From Hyphomonadaceae bacterium (GTDB lineage Bacteria; Pseudomonadota; Alphaproteobacteria; Caulobacterales; Aquidulcibacteraceae): a stretch of 46,722 nucleotides of DNA. Where the stretch lies: positions 569,884 to 616,605 of the forward strand of contig WRPI01000002.1 of NCBI GenBank assembly GCA_009773395.1, read 5' to 3'. The translations under genes were made by a program, and so were the position numbers. Under the pieces are notes generated by a model that worked only from the letters and a program-made list of their open reading frames with translations, was not told the DNA's origin and did no database searches. Position 1 is the stretch's first letter; every line of letters starts with the position of its first letter. Below, one piece after another: positions 9,314-17,249 of the stretch.

Positions 9314-10450
9314 ATGAGCGAAGAAACAAATGAAACTAGTGCTTTGAGTCAAGATAAACCAAGCACGGATACTAGCGAAAACTTGGTTTTTGGCCACAAA
9401 ATTAGTGGCGGCGATTTTGTCGGTCTGGGTTTCATAAATACGCTTTTAGGAATAGTGACACTGACACTATACCGTTTTTGGGCACGGACGAATGTAAGAA
9501 AGCAAATTTGGCGCTCGGTTTATATGAATAATGAACCGTTTGAATACACAGGAACGGGTGGTGAGCTTTTTAAGGGATTCCTAATCGCAACTGCCGTTAT
9601 TACAGTGCCGTATTTAATAATAATTTTTAGCGCGCAAATGATGCCACCGCTCATTGGTGGAATAATTATTTTTGCATTTGTGCTTTTCATTTATCTGATA
9701 ATTGGCGCGGCGATTTGGCTCGCATTTCGTTATCTTGCGAGCCGGACAGTTTGGCGCGGAATAAGATTTTCACTCAAAGGCCACCCAAAAGATTTCTCTT
9801 TAATGTATTTCGGTCAACTGATGTTAAACCTCATAACTATTGGTTGGTGGTCTCCCAAAATGGAAATAACAATTGCCAAATGGCTTTGGGGCGAGATGTA
9901 TTACGGCGATTTGCCTTTTAACTTTGACGAACAGCGCGCCAAAGACGCAAAACTATATCCACTATTTGCGCTTGGTTGGGCCATTCTAATCATTGGCGAA
10001 ATTACCTTAGTTTCTTTATTTGCTGCCGATTTTATGGCGTTTGAAAGCTCCATGAAATCTGGTAACCCCGAGGATATAATGCACGGTCTCAACCTTATTG
10101 GCCTTATTTATCTTTCATTATTCGGGTTTTTGGCTTTGGTTTTAATCGCCTTCATGCCCTATCGTGCTGCGATGATGCGCGCTATTGCGAGCTGTATTAG
10201 CCTTGATGGTGCAACTTTCAGGCTTGAAGTGACTTGGCTGCAATTATTAGGGCTCTGGTTTGTGAATACCTTAATTCTAGTTTTCTCATTCGGAATACTT
10301 GCCCCAGTAGCGCAAGCGCGGGCGGCGCGGTTCATAATCGAGCATCTCAAAGCTGATGGTCAAGTAAATTTTGCCATGGCCGAACAAGGCGAAGCAGGGC
10401 CCAATCAAGCCGAAGGTTTGTCAGATGCGTTTGATATTGGTATTATCTAA
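9314..10450 (+). CDS. DUF898 (YjgN-family) multipass membrane protein
   Basis: Its biochemical function is unknown. The family is recognised by its repeated pattern, FGHKISGGDFVGLGFINTLLGIVTLTLYRFWARTNVRKQIW at residues 27-67 (described in parts: GGDFVGLGFINTLLGIVTLT, then YRFWARTNVRKQIW) and a similar TLGWWSP/AKWLWGEMYYGDL unit later on. Six to eight hydrophobic segments are seen across 378 residues, so it is an inner-membrane protein. GGAG lies about 7 bases before the ATG. The stop is followed after 6 bases by an M48 peptidase gene, a pairing also found in other Proteobacteria, suggesting the two act together in the envelope. Confidence 0.85.
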   Translation: MSEETNETSALSQDKPSTDTSENLVFGHKISGGDFVGLGFINTLLGIVTLTLYRFWARTNVRKQIWRSVYMNNEPFEYTGTGGELFKGFLIATAVITVPYLIIIFSAQMMPPLIGGIIIFAFVLFIYLIIGAAIWLAFRYLASRTVWRGIRFSLKGHPKDFSLMYFGQLMLNLITIGWWSPKMEITIAKWLWGEMYYGDLPFNFDEQRAKDAKLYPLFALGWAILIIGEITLVSLFAADFMAFESSMKSGNPEDIMHGLNLIGLIYLSLFGFLALVLIAFMPYRAAMMRAIASCISLDGATFRLEVTWLQLLGLWFVNTLILVFSFGILAPVAQARAARFIIEHLKADGQVNFAMAEQGEAGPNQAEGLSDAFDIGII

Positions 10451-10456
10451 AGTCAC

Positions 10457-11503
10457 ATGACTTGCCAATTTAACGATGGAAAGACGGCTAGATCCGTTGC
10501 GGTTTCGCCCGAAATAAACAGTGATGGTCTTTCTTTCGTGACTGGCGAAAATCGCTATATTTGGAATTTCGATAAACTCCTATTGATAGATCGCCTCCAT
10601 AGAAAACTTAGCTATAAAGATGACTTGGATGCGAGGTTAGTTCTCGATGAGGACATTTTCTCAAACTTGCAAATCCATGCGCCTCACCTTAGCGCTAGAG
10701 CCGAGCGCGCAAAATCCTTGTCGCTAATCGCAAAACTCGCGGCGTCTGGTGTTGCAATATCGGCAATTGTGTTTTTTGGAGTGCCAATTGCGGCAGGGCC
10801 ATTGGCAAGAATGACGCCACCAAGTTTTGAATTGCAATTATCTGAATCGGTGGAATCGCAATTGGATGTGGGAATGGATTTTTGTTATATTGACCCACAA
10901 TCCGAGGCGATTCTTCAAGGTCTTGCCAACCGAATATCAAATAATGCAAATCTAAATTTTCCGATAAAAGTTGGTGTCATTGACATGTCGATGCCCAATG
11001 CTTTTGCCATGCCCGCTGGGAAAATTTGGTTTACTAGCGGTCTTTTTCAATATGCCAAAAACGGCAATGAAATCGCCGCGGTTTTGGCGCATGAAATTGC
11101 CCATGTCGAAAATCGTGACGTGCTGGTATCGATTTATCGCGCCATGGGGTTTGGCATTATTTTAGATGCAGTAGTCGGCGGTGGCAGCGGCGCGGGCCAA
11201 CAATTGGTGTTATGGGGCGCAAATCTAACTGATTTGAAAAATTCACGTGAAGTCGAAGCACGTTCAGATCGCCGCGGATTGGAGTTGTTGGAAAAGGCCA
11301 ATATTGCTTCAACTGGCATGGCCGTTTTTTTTGAAAGACTCGAAAAATTAGAAAAAGCCATGGGTCTTGGCGATTGGGCGGTTTTTTTATCTTCCCACCC
11401 CAATAGCGGAAAACGCGCGGCGGAAGCAAAAAGCCTCGCAAAAACTGGCGAAAACGCAATCAGTGCCGCTGATTTTGAACAGCTAAAGAAAATCTGCAAT
11501 TAA
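10457..11503 (+). CDS. M48-family zinc metallopeptidase with N-terminal membrane anchor
   Basis: A membrane-bound HExxH protease. Residues 1-80 form a small soluble domain of the kind found in front of such M48 proteins (probably DUF7092). A hydrophobic segment follows at about 92-114, then the peptidase domain. The zinc site is LAHEIAHVENRD (His212, Glu213, His216) and the third ligand is probably Glu in SREVEARSDRRG. The fold resembles BepA/LoiP-type outer-membrane quality-control proteases, without the TPR tail of BepA. The start lies 6 bases after the DUF898 stop with only weak ribosome-binding sequence, so translation is probably coupled. The stop is 23 bases from the convergent helicase gene. 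Confidence 0.87.
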   Translation: MTCQFNDGKTARSVAVSPEINSDGLSFVTGENRYIWNFDKLLLIDRLHRKLSYKDDLDARLVLDEDIFSNLQIHAPHLSARAERAKSLSLIAKLAASGVAISAIVFFGVPIAAGPLARMTPPSFELQLSESVESQLDVGMDFCYIDPQSEAILQGLANRISNNANLNFPIKVGVIDMSMPNAFAMPAGKIWFTSGLFQYAKNGNEIAAVLAHEIAHVENRDVLVSIYRAMGFGIILDAVVGGGSGAGQQLVLWGANLTDLKNSREVEARSDRRGLELLEKANIASTGMAVFFERLEKLEKAMGLGDWAVFLSSHPNSGKRAAEAKSLAKTGENAISAADFEQLKKICN

Positions 11504-11526
11504 CTGCAAAGTCGATTAGCTAGCGT

Positions 11527-13122
11527 CTAGTCCATGCTCTCCGAAATCTTAGTTTTTGGTTTGCGGGCAGGGCGTTTCTTTTTCACTATAGTTGTTTCGA
11601 TTTCGACCATCTCAACCACGACTGGCGGTGCCTCATCATCAATCGGCAAAACTGCTTTGATAAACATAAAAGCTGGCGCATCACTACCAAACCCAAACAC
11701 ATTATCTTCAATTTGTGGCTGGCTAGGCTTGTTTGCAGCTTTAGCTTTTGCAAATTTTGGTTTGTGAACTGGCTTTTCTTTCGCGGGGCTCGGCTCGGCT
11801 ATCGTGGCTTCTTGCGGTTTGGCAATTGCCTTCTCATGAATTTTGCCGCTTCTATCATATTCACGCTTAGGCGCTGATTTATGCGCTGGCCGTTCGGGCC
11901 GCGCGCGCGTCGCTTGCGTTGGCTCCGACGATTGGCCCACATCAAGCTCCAAAATCGGGATTGAGTTCTTTATCAAAGCTTCAACCGCGACCAAATGCTT
12001 TTCATCAATCGGCGTTGCAATCATAAAAGTCTTGCCAGCGCGGCCCGCACGCCCAGTTCGCCCGATGCGGTGCACATAATCTTCGGAATGTGAAGGCACA
12101 TCGAAATTGAAAACATGGCTTACATCTGGCACGTCAAGCCCGCGCGCGGCAACGTCTGAAGCCACCAAAATCTTCAAATCACCTGCACGAAACCTATCCA
12201 AAGTCGCGGTGCGTTGCGCTTGTTGTAAGTCGCCATGAATTGGCGCGGCTTCAAAGCCGTGCTTATGCAGCGACTTGGCGACAATATCGACATCGCGTTT
12301 ACGATTGCAAAAAATAATGCCGTTTTTGATTTCTGGCATTTCATGTTCAATAATATTGCGTAAAATCGCGCGCTTATTGCTCGCGTCATTATATGGGCAT
12401 TTAACCAAAAACTGCTCAATATTAGTGGCGGTTTGATTGGGGCGGGCAACTTCAATGCGGGTTGGGTTGTGCAAAAACTGCCCTGATAAAGTTTCAATTT
12501 CAGGCGGCATGGTGGCCGAGAAAAACAAAGTTTGCCGTGTGAATGGCGTCAATTTCACGATTTTTTCAATATCAGGAATAAAGCCCATATCAAGCATTCT
12601 ATCGGCTTCATCAATCACCAATAATTGTACGCCCGACATTAAAATCTTGCCGCGTTCAAATTGATCCAACAGCCTACCGGGGGTTGCAATCAACACATCG
12701 ACACCGCGCATCAATGCAGCGTCCTGATCGCCAAAAGCCACGCCGCCAATTAAAAGCGCCATGCTTAATTTGTGGTTTTTGCCATATTTTTCAAAATTCT
12801 CGGCCACTTGCGCCGCAAGTTCGCGGGTTGGCTCCAAAATAATCGTGCGCGGCATACGCGCTTTGGCGCGGCCTTGCGATAAAATCTCAATTAAAGGCAA
12901 TACAAATGACGCAGTTTTGCCAGTGCCAGTTTGCGCAATACCCAATATGTCGCGGCCCTTCAAAACTTCGGGGATTGCGCGCCATTGAATTGGGGTTGGG
13001 ATAGTATAGCCCGCATCATTTACGGCGCTTAAAAGGGTAGGGGACAGCCCCAAATCGTTAAAAGTGACGCCTTCGGGCGTTGCACTTAATGCTTCTGTAT
13101 TTGGCAAATATTTTTCTCTCAT
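11527..13122 (-). CDS. rhlE: DEAD-box RNA helicase, RhlE-like
   Basis: An ATP-dependent RNA-unwinding enzyme probably acting in RNA turnover or ribosome assembly. The core has the Q motif (FNDLGLSPTLL ... YTIPTPIQ), motif I AQTGTGKT at 63-70, PTREL, DEAD in LLVIDEADRMLDMGF, SAT, the motif V region VASDVAARGLDVPDV and motif VI HRIGRTGRAGRAG. The core ends near residue 390. A roughly 140-residue low-complexity tail rich in Lys, Ala, Pro and Glu follows, as in RhlE-type helicases, and would bind RNA non-specifically. The gene is transcribed alone from the 235-bp region it shares with the divergent exported-protein gene. The symbol is by resemblance only. Confidence 0.92.
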   Translation of the reverse strand: MREKYLPNTEALSATPEGVTFNDLGLSPTLLSAVNDAGYTIPTPIQWRAIPEVLKGRDILGIAQTGTGKTASFVLPLIEILSQGRAKARMPRTIILEPTRELAAQVAENFEKYGKNHKLSMALLIGGVAFGDQDAALMRGVDVLIATPGRLLDQFERGKILMSGVQLLVIDEADRMLDMGFIPDIEKIVKLTPFTRQTLFFSATMPPEIETLSGQFLHNPTRIEVARPNQTATNIEQFLVKCPYNDASNKRAILRNIIEHEMPEIKNGIIFCNRKRDVDIVAKSLHKHGFEAAPIHGDLQQAQRTATLDRFRAGDLKILVASDVAARGLDVPDVSHVFNFDVPSHSEDYVHRIGRTGRAGRAGKTFMIATPIDEKHLVAVEALIKNSIPILELDVGQSSEPTQATRARPERPAHKSAPKREYDRSGKIHEKAIAKPQEATIAEPSPAKEKPVHKPKFAKAKAANKPSQPQIEDNVFGFGSDAPAFMFIKAVLPIDDEAPPVVVEMVEIETTIVKKKRPARKPKTKISESMD

Positions 13123-13357
13123 TCAATTTTCGCTTGTGCAGTGCAGCAATCAATTGGCAAAGTCAAGGATTCTTAGGGCGCTTGGCAATTTTAGCACGCG
13201 AGTGTGGGAATTGTGGCACAAGGCTAGCCATAATAATTCTAAATTACGTCGATTTTTGGTCACAATTCCATATTAGCAATGCGGTAAATGGAAAAAACCA
13301 TAGCAATTCACGCCGTGGAAATCGGCGCAATTGCAACCAAACCAAGTGGAGAGAGAA

Positions 13358-14374
13358 ATGGAAATCACACGACGCGGATTGGCCCAAGGTGCAACTGCCT
13401 TGGCACTTTCATCAAGTTTTGGCATAAATAATGCTAGCGCACAAAGCTATGTGGCGGCAAATGCTTTGAGTTGGTCCGATTTTGATAGGCGGGCGGTTTC
13501 GGGAATTTTGAACCAAGCTGATGCAGTTGCCATTCCTAGTTATCGTTTGGGTTTTGTTGTGCGCAATGGCATCAATGCCATCACAACTGGTGGCCGCGCA
13601 TCGTCACAAACTGATGTCGAATTGGGTGGGCTTGACCTTGCAATTGCCCGTTCGATTGCAGACGAAGCAATGGCGGATTTCATCGTGCAAGTTCGCGCAA
13701 CTGGTCGCAGAATTATTGGGGCGGAAGAAGTTAAGGCTTCGCCTTCCTACCGCGAATTGAAGTTGGCACCAATTCCGTGGACGGGACGCTTGCCAACCGA
13801 TGCCCGCACCATGGCGTATGTCGCCCCAAATAATCACGATCTTTTCTTTATAAATCTTGATATGCCAAATGACCAAGGCGCATTTGGGCTTACAAACCCA
13901 CGCGCATTCAATAAAATTTGCACCGCACTTGGCGCGATTGCTGCAACACCAACACTCGTGATTGATTTTGCTGAATTAGCTCGTTCAGGCGGCGGTGCTT
14001 TTGCTGGTCATGCAAGCACTTCGGCAAGACCGGGATTGTTTATTTCTGAGTTATTATCGGGCGGTTTATTTCACTTTGGCCGCAATGCCATGGTGGGTGG
14101 TGGCAACCGCAGCGGCTTACAAAAGCGGGTTCGCCTCGGCGATGCGGGGCAAATGATTGAAACACGAAACCGCAACAATGCCGCCGAAGTCGCATGGTGG
14201 AACTCATCTGCCGCCATGGGAGTGCAGGGGCCAGGTTCAGGCCCTAATGGCTATGTTATGGCAGGTTATCGTTATCAAGTTGACCCAGCAGCATTTCGGG
14301 CCTTAGTCCTCGCTGGTGCACGCGCCTTGAACCGCGCAATCGCCCAAGGGCTTGCAGAAAATCGCCCGAGGTAA
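13358..14374 (+). CDS. Unrecognised exported protein with Tat-like signal
   Basis: I do not recognise this 338-residue protein. The ATG at 13358 is chosen because GGAGAG lies directly upstream and because it starts a clear signal peptide: MEITRRGLAQGATALALSSS then a NNASA|QS cleavage-like site, with twin arginines at 5-6. That suggests Tat export to the periplasm. The mature part has no membrane segment or Cys cluster. Recognisable stretches include WTGRLPTDARTMAYVAPNNH, NLDMPNDQGAFGLTNPRAFN and a Gly/Asn-rich segment GRNAMVGGGNRSGLQKR. It sits between the helicase (divergent) and parE (convergent), with no clue to its role. Confidence 0.75.
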   Translation: MEITRRGLAQGATALALSSSFGINNASAQSYVAANALSWSDFDRRAVSGILNQADAVAIPSYRLGFVVRNGINAITTGGRASSQTDVELGGLDLAIARSIADEAMADFIVQVRATGRRIIGAEEVKASPSYRELKLAPIPWTGRLPTDARTMAYVAPNNHDLFFINLDMPNDQGAFGLTNPRAFNKICTALGAIAATPTLVIDFAELARSGGGAFAGHASTSARPGLFISELLSGGLFHFGRNAMVGGGNRSGLQKRVRLGDAGQMIETRNRNNAAEVAWWNSSAAMGVQGPGSGPNGYVMAGYRYQVDPAAFRALVLAGARALNRAIAQGLAENRPR

Positions 14375-14418
14375 ATGTTGGTTGGTTCAAGGATTTATAC
14401 TCAGTTTAAAAAATGTGC

Positions 14419-14540
14419 CAAGAATAATCAAAAACGACGCTTATTGATAAATATATTTGCGCAATCGCAAATATATCTCCACTTTCGTGCGCTCGCTTTG
14501 CTGCGCGTCCAAAACGCAATGCGTTTTGTGATTATTCTTG
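14419..14540. repeat. Nested inverted-repeat element downstream of the exported-protein gene
   Basis: The 226-bp gap between the exported-protein stop and the parE stop is almost entirely palindromic. Outer arms CAAGAATAATCA (14419-14430) and TGATTATTCTTG (14529-14540) are perfect inverted copies. Inside are a perfect 11-bp stem (14451-14461 with 14466-14476, loop CAAT) and an 8-bp stem AAAACGCA/TGCGTTTT (14511-14527). There is no coding potential. It resembles in style the palindromic elements at 31351-31480 and 36282-36476. Confidence 0.7.
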
Positions 14541-14553
14541 TCCGTTTAATACC

Positions 14554-14594
14554 AAAAGCCTGAGTGAAGCGCGAAGCGCTGAGGGTGGGCTTTT
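14554..14594. terminator. Probable bidirectional terminator hairpin between convergent genes
   Basis: AAAAGCC (14554-14560) pairs with GGGCTTTT (14587-14594) around an inner AGCGC-GAA-GCGCT stem. The A-tract on one side and T-tract on the other would give a U-run after the stem in both directions, suiting termination of the exported-protein gene (+) and parE (-). It ends 6 bases from the parE stop. The intervening bulge makes the fold imperfect. Confidence 0.5.
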
Positions 14595-14600
14595 GAATTC

Positions 14601-16640
14601 CTATACATCCAATTCCTCTGCATATTTCGCATTCTGTGTTATCCAATTATAGCGTAGTTCCGCTTTTTTGCCCATCAAAGTCTCAACCAAATCCTCTATC
14701 AGTGGCAAATCGCCATCTGGGATTATCACCCTTGCCAATGTGCGGGTTTCGGGGTTCATTGTGGTTTCTTTGAGTTGGGCGGGCATCATTTCACCGAGGC
14801 CCTTAAAGCGGCCAATTTCGACCTTGGCATTGGCACGGAAGGCGGTTTTCAAAAGCTCATCTTTGTGGGCATCATCACGCGCATATACACTTTTGGCGCC
14901 GTGGCTAAGCCGATAAAGCGGCGGCAGTGCCATATAAAGCCGCCCTGCATGCACCAATTGCGGCATTGAACGGAAGAAAAAAGTCGCCAAAAGCGCGGCA
15001 ATATGTGCGCCGTCAACATCGGCATCGGTCATGATGATTATTCGCTCATAACGCAAATCTTTCAAAACGAATTTGGATCCAATTGAAACCCCCAGCGCGA
15101 GTGCCAAATCGGAAAGTTCGATATTGCCCGCGAGTTTTTCACCGCCCGCAGATGCCACGTTCAAAATCTTACCGCGCAAAGGCAAAATGGCTTGGGTTTG
15201 GCGATTACGCGCTTGTTTGGCACTACCGCCCGCACTATCACCTTCAACGATGAATAGCTCGGTTCCTTCCGCGTCTTGGCGTGAACAATCGGCGAGTTTG
15301 CCTGGTAAGCGCAATTTGCGGGTAGCAGATTGGCGCGAAACTTCTTTTTCTTTGCGGCGTTTAAGGCGCTCATCAGCTTTTTGAATGGTCCAATCGAGCA
15401 ATGTTCGCGCATCTCTGGGTGATGCTGCAAGCCAATGGTCAAACCTATCACGCACGGCGGCTTCGACAATGCGGGCCGCTTCGGGTGAGGATAGCCTATC
15501 TTTGGTCTGTCCGACAAATTCGGGTTCGCGAATGAAAACCGAAATAAGGCCAGCCGCAGATTCAAAAACATCTTCGGCAGTTATTATCGCCGCTTTTTTA
15601 TCGTTCACTAATTCGCCATAAGCGCGCAGGGCCTTGGTTATTGCCGCGCGGAAGCCAGCCTCGTGAGTGCCGCCTTCATGGGTAGGAATAGTGTTGCAAT
15701 AGCTGCGCATGAAACCATCAACATCGCCAAAACCGCGTATCCCCCAATGGATTGCCCATTCCACTGTGCCGTGGCCCTTGTCCTTATCGGTGCGGCCCGC
15801 AAATGGGGCGGGGGTGACAGTGGGCGCATTGGCGGTTGCGGTTGCCAAATAATCGGCAAGGCCACCGGGGAAGCATAAAACTTCTTCGCTGGGGGTATTA
15901 GAGCCAGCTTTTATCCGTTCGGGCGCGCATTTGAAGCGAATTTCAACGCCCGCAAATAAATAGGCTTTGGAGCGCGACATTGAATAAAGCCGCGCGGGGT
16001 CAAAATGTAAATTTTCGCCAAATATTTCAGGATCGGGGTGGAAACGCACCAAAGTGCCACGGCGATTTTGCACTGCGCCCAAATCCCGAAGCGGAGTTTG
16101 CGCGATGCCGCGTGAAAAAGTCATCGCATAGAGCTTGCGATCCCGCGCGACTTCGACTTCGAGCAAATCTGATAGTGCATTAACGACCGAAACCCCAACC
16201 CCGTGCAAACCGCCCGAAGTTTGATAGGTTTTATCGGAAAATTTCCCGCCAGCATGAAGCACGGTAAGGACAACTTCCAGCGCCGATTTGTCTTTATATT
16301 TGGGATGGGCGTCAATTGGAATACCGCGCCCATTATCGGTAACAACCAATGAACCATCAGCTTCTAATGTTACTTCAATGCGGGTGGCAAACCCGGCCAC
16401 AGCCTCGTCCATCGCATTATCAAGGACTTCGGCGAAAAGGTGGTGTAATGCGCGGCTATCAGTGCCGCCAATATACATGCCGGGGCGCTTACGGACAGGT
16501 TCAAGCCCTTCGAGCACTTCAATTGATGAAGCTGAATAATTTTGGGTTTCCACCGAGGTTGTAGGCGCGACTTTGCTTGCCGCCTTTTGTGGCTGCACAG
16601 GAAGGTCATCACCAAATAGATTTTGGGCAGGATTTGCCAT
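14601..16640 (-). CDS. parE: DNA topoisomerase IV subunit B
   Basis: ParE is the ATPase subunit of topoisomerase IV, which decatenates daughter chromosomes. After a roughly 35-residue Ala/Pro/Lys-rich leader, the GHKL ATPase domain shows EVLDNAMDEAVAGFA, VVTDNGRGIPID and the lid GGLHGVGVSVVNALS. The TOPRIM domain carries LFIVEGDSAGGSAKQARNR and MTDADVDGAHIAALL with the catalytic Glu and Asp-x-Asp. The 679 residues fit ParE rather than the longer GyrB with its insert, and the partner parC lies divergently upstream. The stop lies just beyond a palindromic gap. Confidence 0.94.
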   Translation of the reverse strand: MANPAQNLFGDDLPVQPQKAASKVAPTTSVETQNYSASSIEVLEGLEPVRKRPGMYIGGTDSRALHHLFAEVLDNAMDEAVAGFATRIEVTLEADGSLVVTDNGRGIPIDAHPKYKDKSALEVVLTVLHAGGKFSDKTYQTSGGLHGVGVSVVNALSDLLEVEVARDRKLYAMTFSRGIAQTPLRDLGAVQNRRGTLVRFHPDPEIFGENLHFDPARLYSMSRSKAYLFAGVEIRFKCAPERIKAGSNTPSEEVLCFPGGLADYLATATANAPTVTPAPFAGRTDKDKGHGTVEWAIHWGIRGFGDVDGFMRSYCNTIPTHEGGTHEAGFRAAITKALRAYGELVNDKKAAIITAEDVFESAAGLISVFIREPEFVGQTKDRLSSPEAARIVEAAVRDRFDHWLAASPRDARTLLDWTIQKADERLKRRKEKEVSRQSATRKLRLPGKLADCSRQDAEGTELFIVEGDSAGGSAKQARNRQTQAILPLRGKILNVASAGGEKLAGNIELSDLALALGVSIGSKFVLKDLRYERIIIMTDADVDGAHIAALLATFFFRSMPQLVHAGRLYMALPPLYRLSHGAKSVYARDDAHKDELLKTAFRANAKVEIGRFKGLGEMMPAQLKETTMNPETRTLARVIIPDGDLPLIEDLVETLMGKKAELRYNWITQNAKYAEELDV

Positions 16641-16838
16641 TTATTCCTCAAAAAAATTTCAATGTGCTTTTACAAGCAGGCGCTTTGCTTCGTGCGTCAA
16701 GTTGGGAATGCCGCAACAACAGGCAATTCTATCTGATTCCCTTTTGTAATCGTAAACTGGCCGCATTTTGATTTGGATTGACGCTGCGGTGGAAACCCTG
16801 CTTCACTGACGTTCTACTTATGGAGTTGGGGACGCAAT

Positions 16839-17204
16839 ATGTATCTAATAATAGCAGGAGTCTTGATTGTTTTCACTGCTGGGCTTCATTCAATTTTCGG
16901 TGAAAAGCGGCTCATAACACCATTATTGGCGTCGGATCTTGAGTTGGTAAAACATGAAGTGAGGCGGCCAGTCATAAGGTTTGCATGGCATATGACCAGC
17001 TTATTATGGCTAATACTTGCTTATTTTCTAGTGAAGACTGGCGCGTCGGGCATAAATGGCAATGCTGATTTAGTTGTCATGATTGGCATTTTGCATATTG
17101 GCGCGGGCCTTTATGATGGCGTAGTTACAAAATGGAAGCACGTCGGTTGGGCACCGATTACGTTGATTGGCGTTTTTTGTATGCTGGGGGTTTATTTCAA
17201 CTGA
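16839..17204 (+). CDS. Small four-helix membrane protein of unknown function
   Basis: A 121-residue protein with four hydrophobic segments at about 2-15, 49-65, 77-96 and 103-119 and few charged residues, so an inner-membrane protein. No family was recognised. A conserved-looking basic patch, HEVRRPVIRFAWH, precedes the second helix. GGAG and GGGGA lie 8-16 bases before the ATG, giving a credible start. It is 45 bases before parC on the same strand and so may share its transcript, but a functional link to topoisomerase IV is not implied. The 198-bp region upstream, shared with divergent parE, holds no gene. Confidence 0.7.
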   Translation: MYLIIAGVLIVFTAGLHSIFGEKRLITPLLASDLELVKHEVRRPVIRFAWHMTSLLWLILAYFLVKTGASGINGNADLVVMIGILHIGAGLYDGVVTKWKHVGWAPITLIGVFCMLGVYFN

Positions 17205-17249
17205 ATAATAACCTTGTAGCAATCGCGCAAATCGCTGCAAAACAACGGC

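Noticed and set aside
15161-15571. 136-codon frame within parE
   Set aside because: Same-strand shadow in another frame of a conserved gene, with Arg/Lys/Pro-rich nonsense translation.
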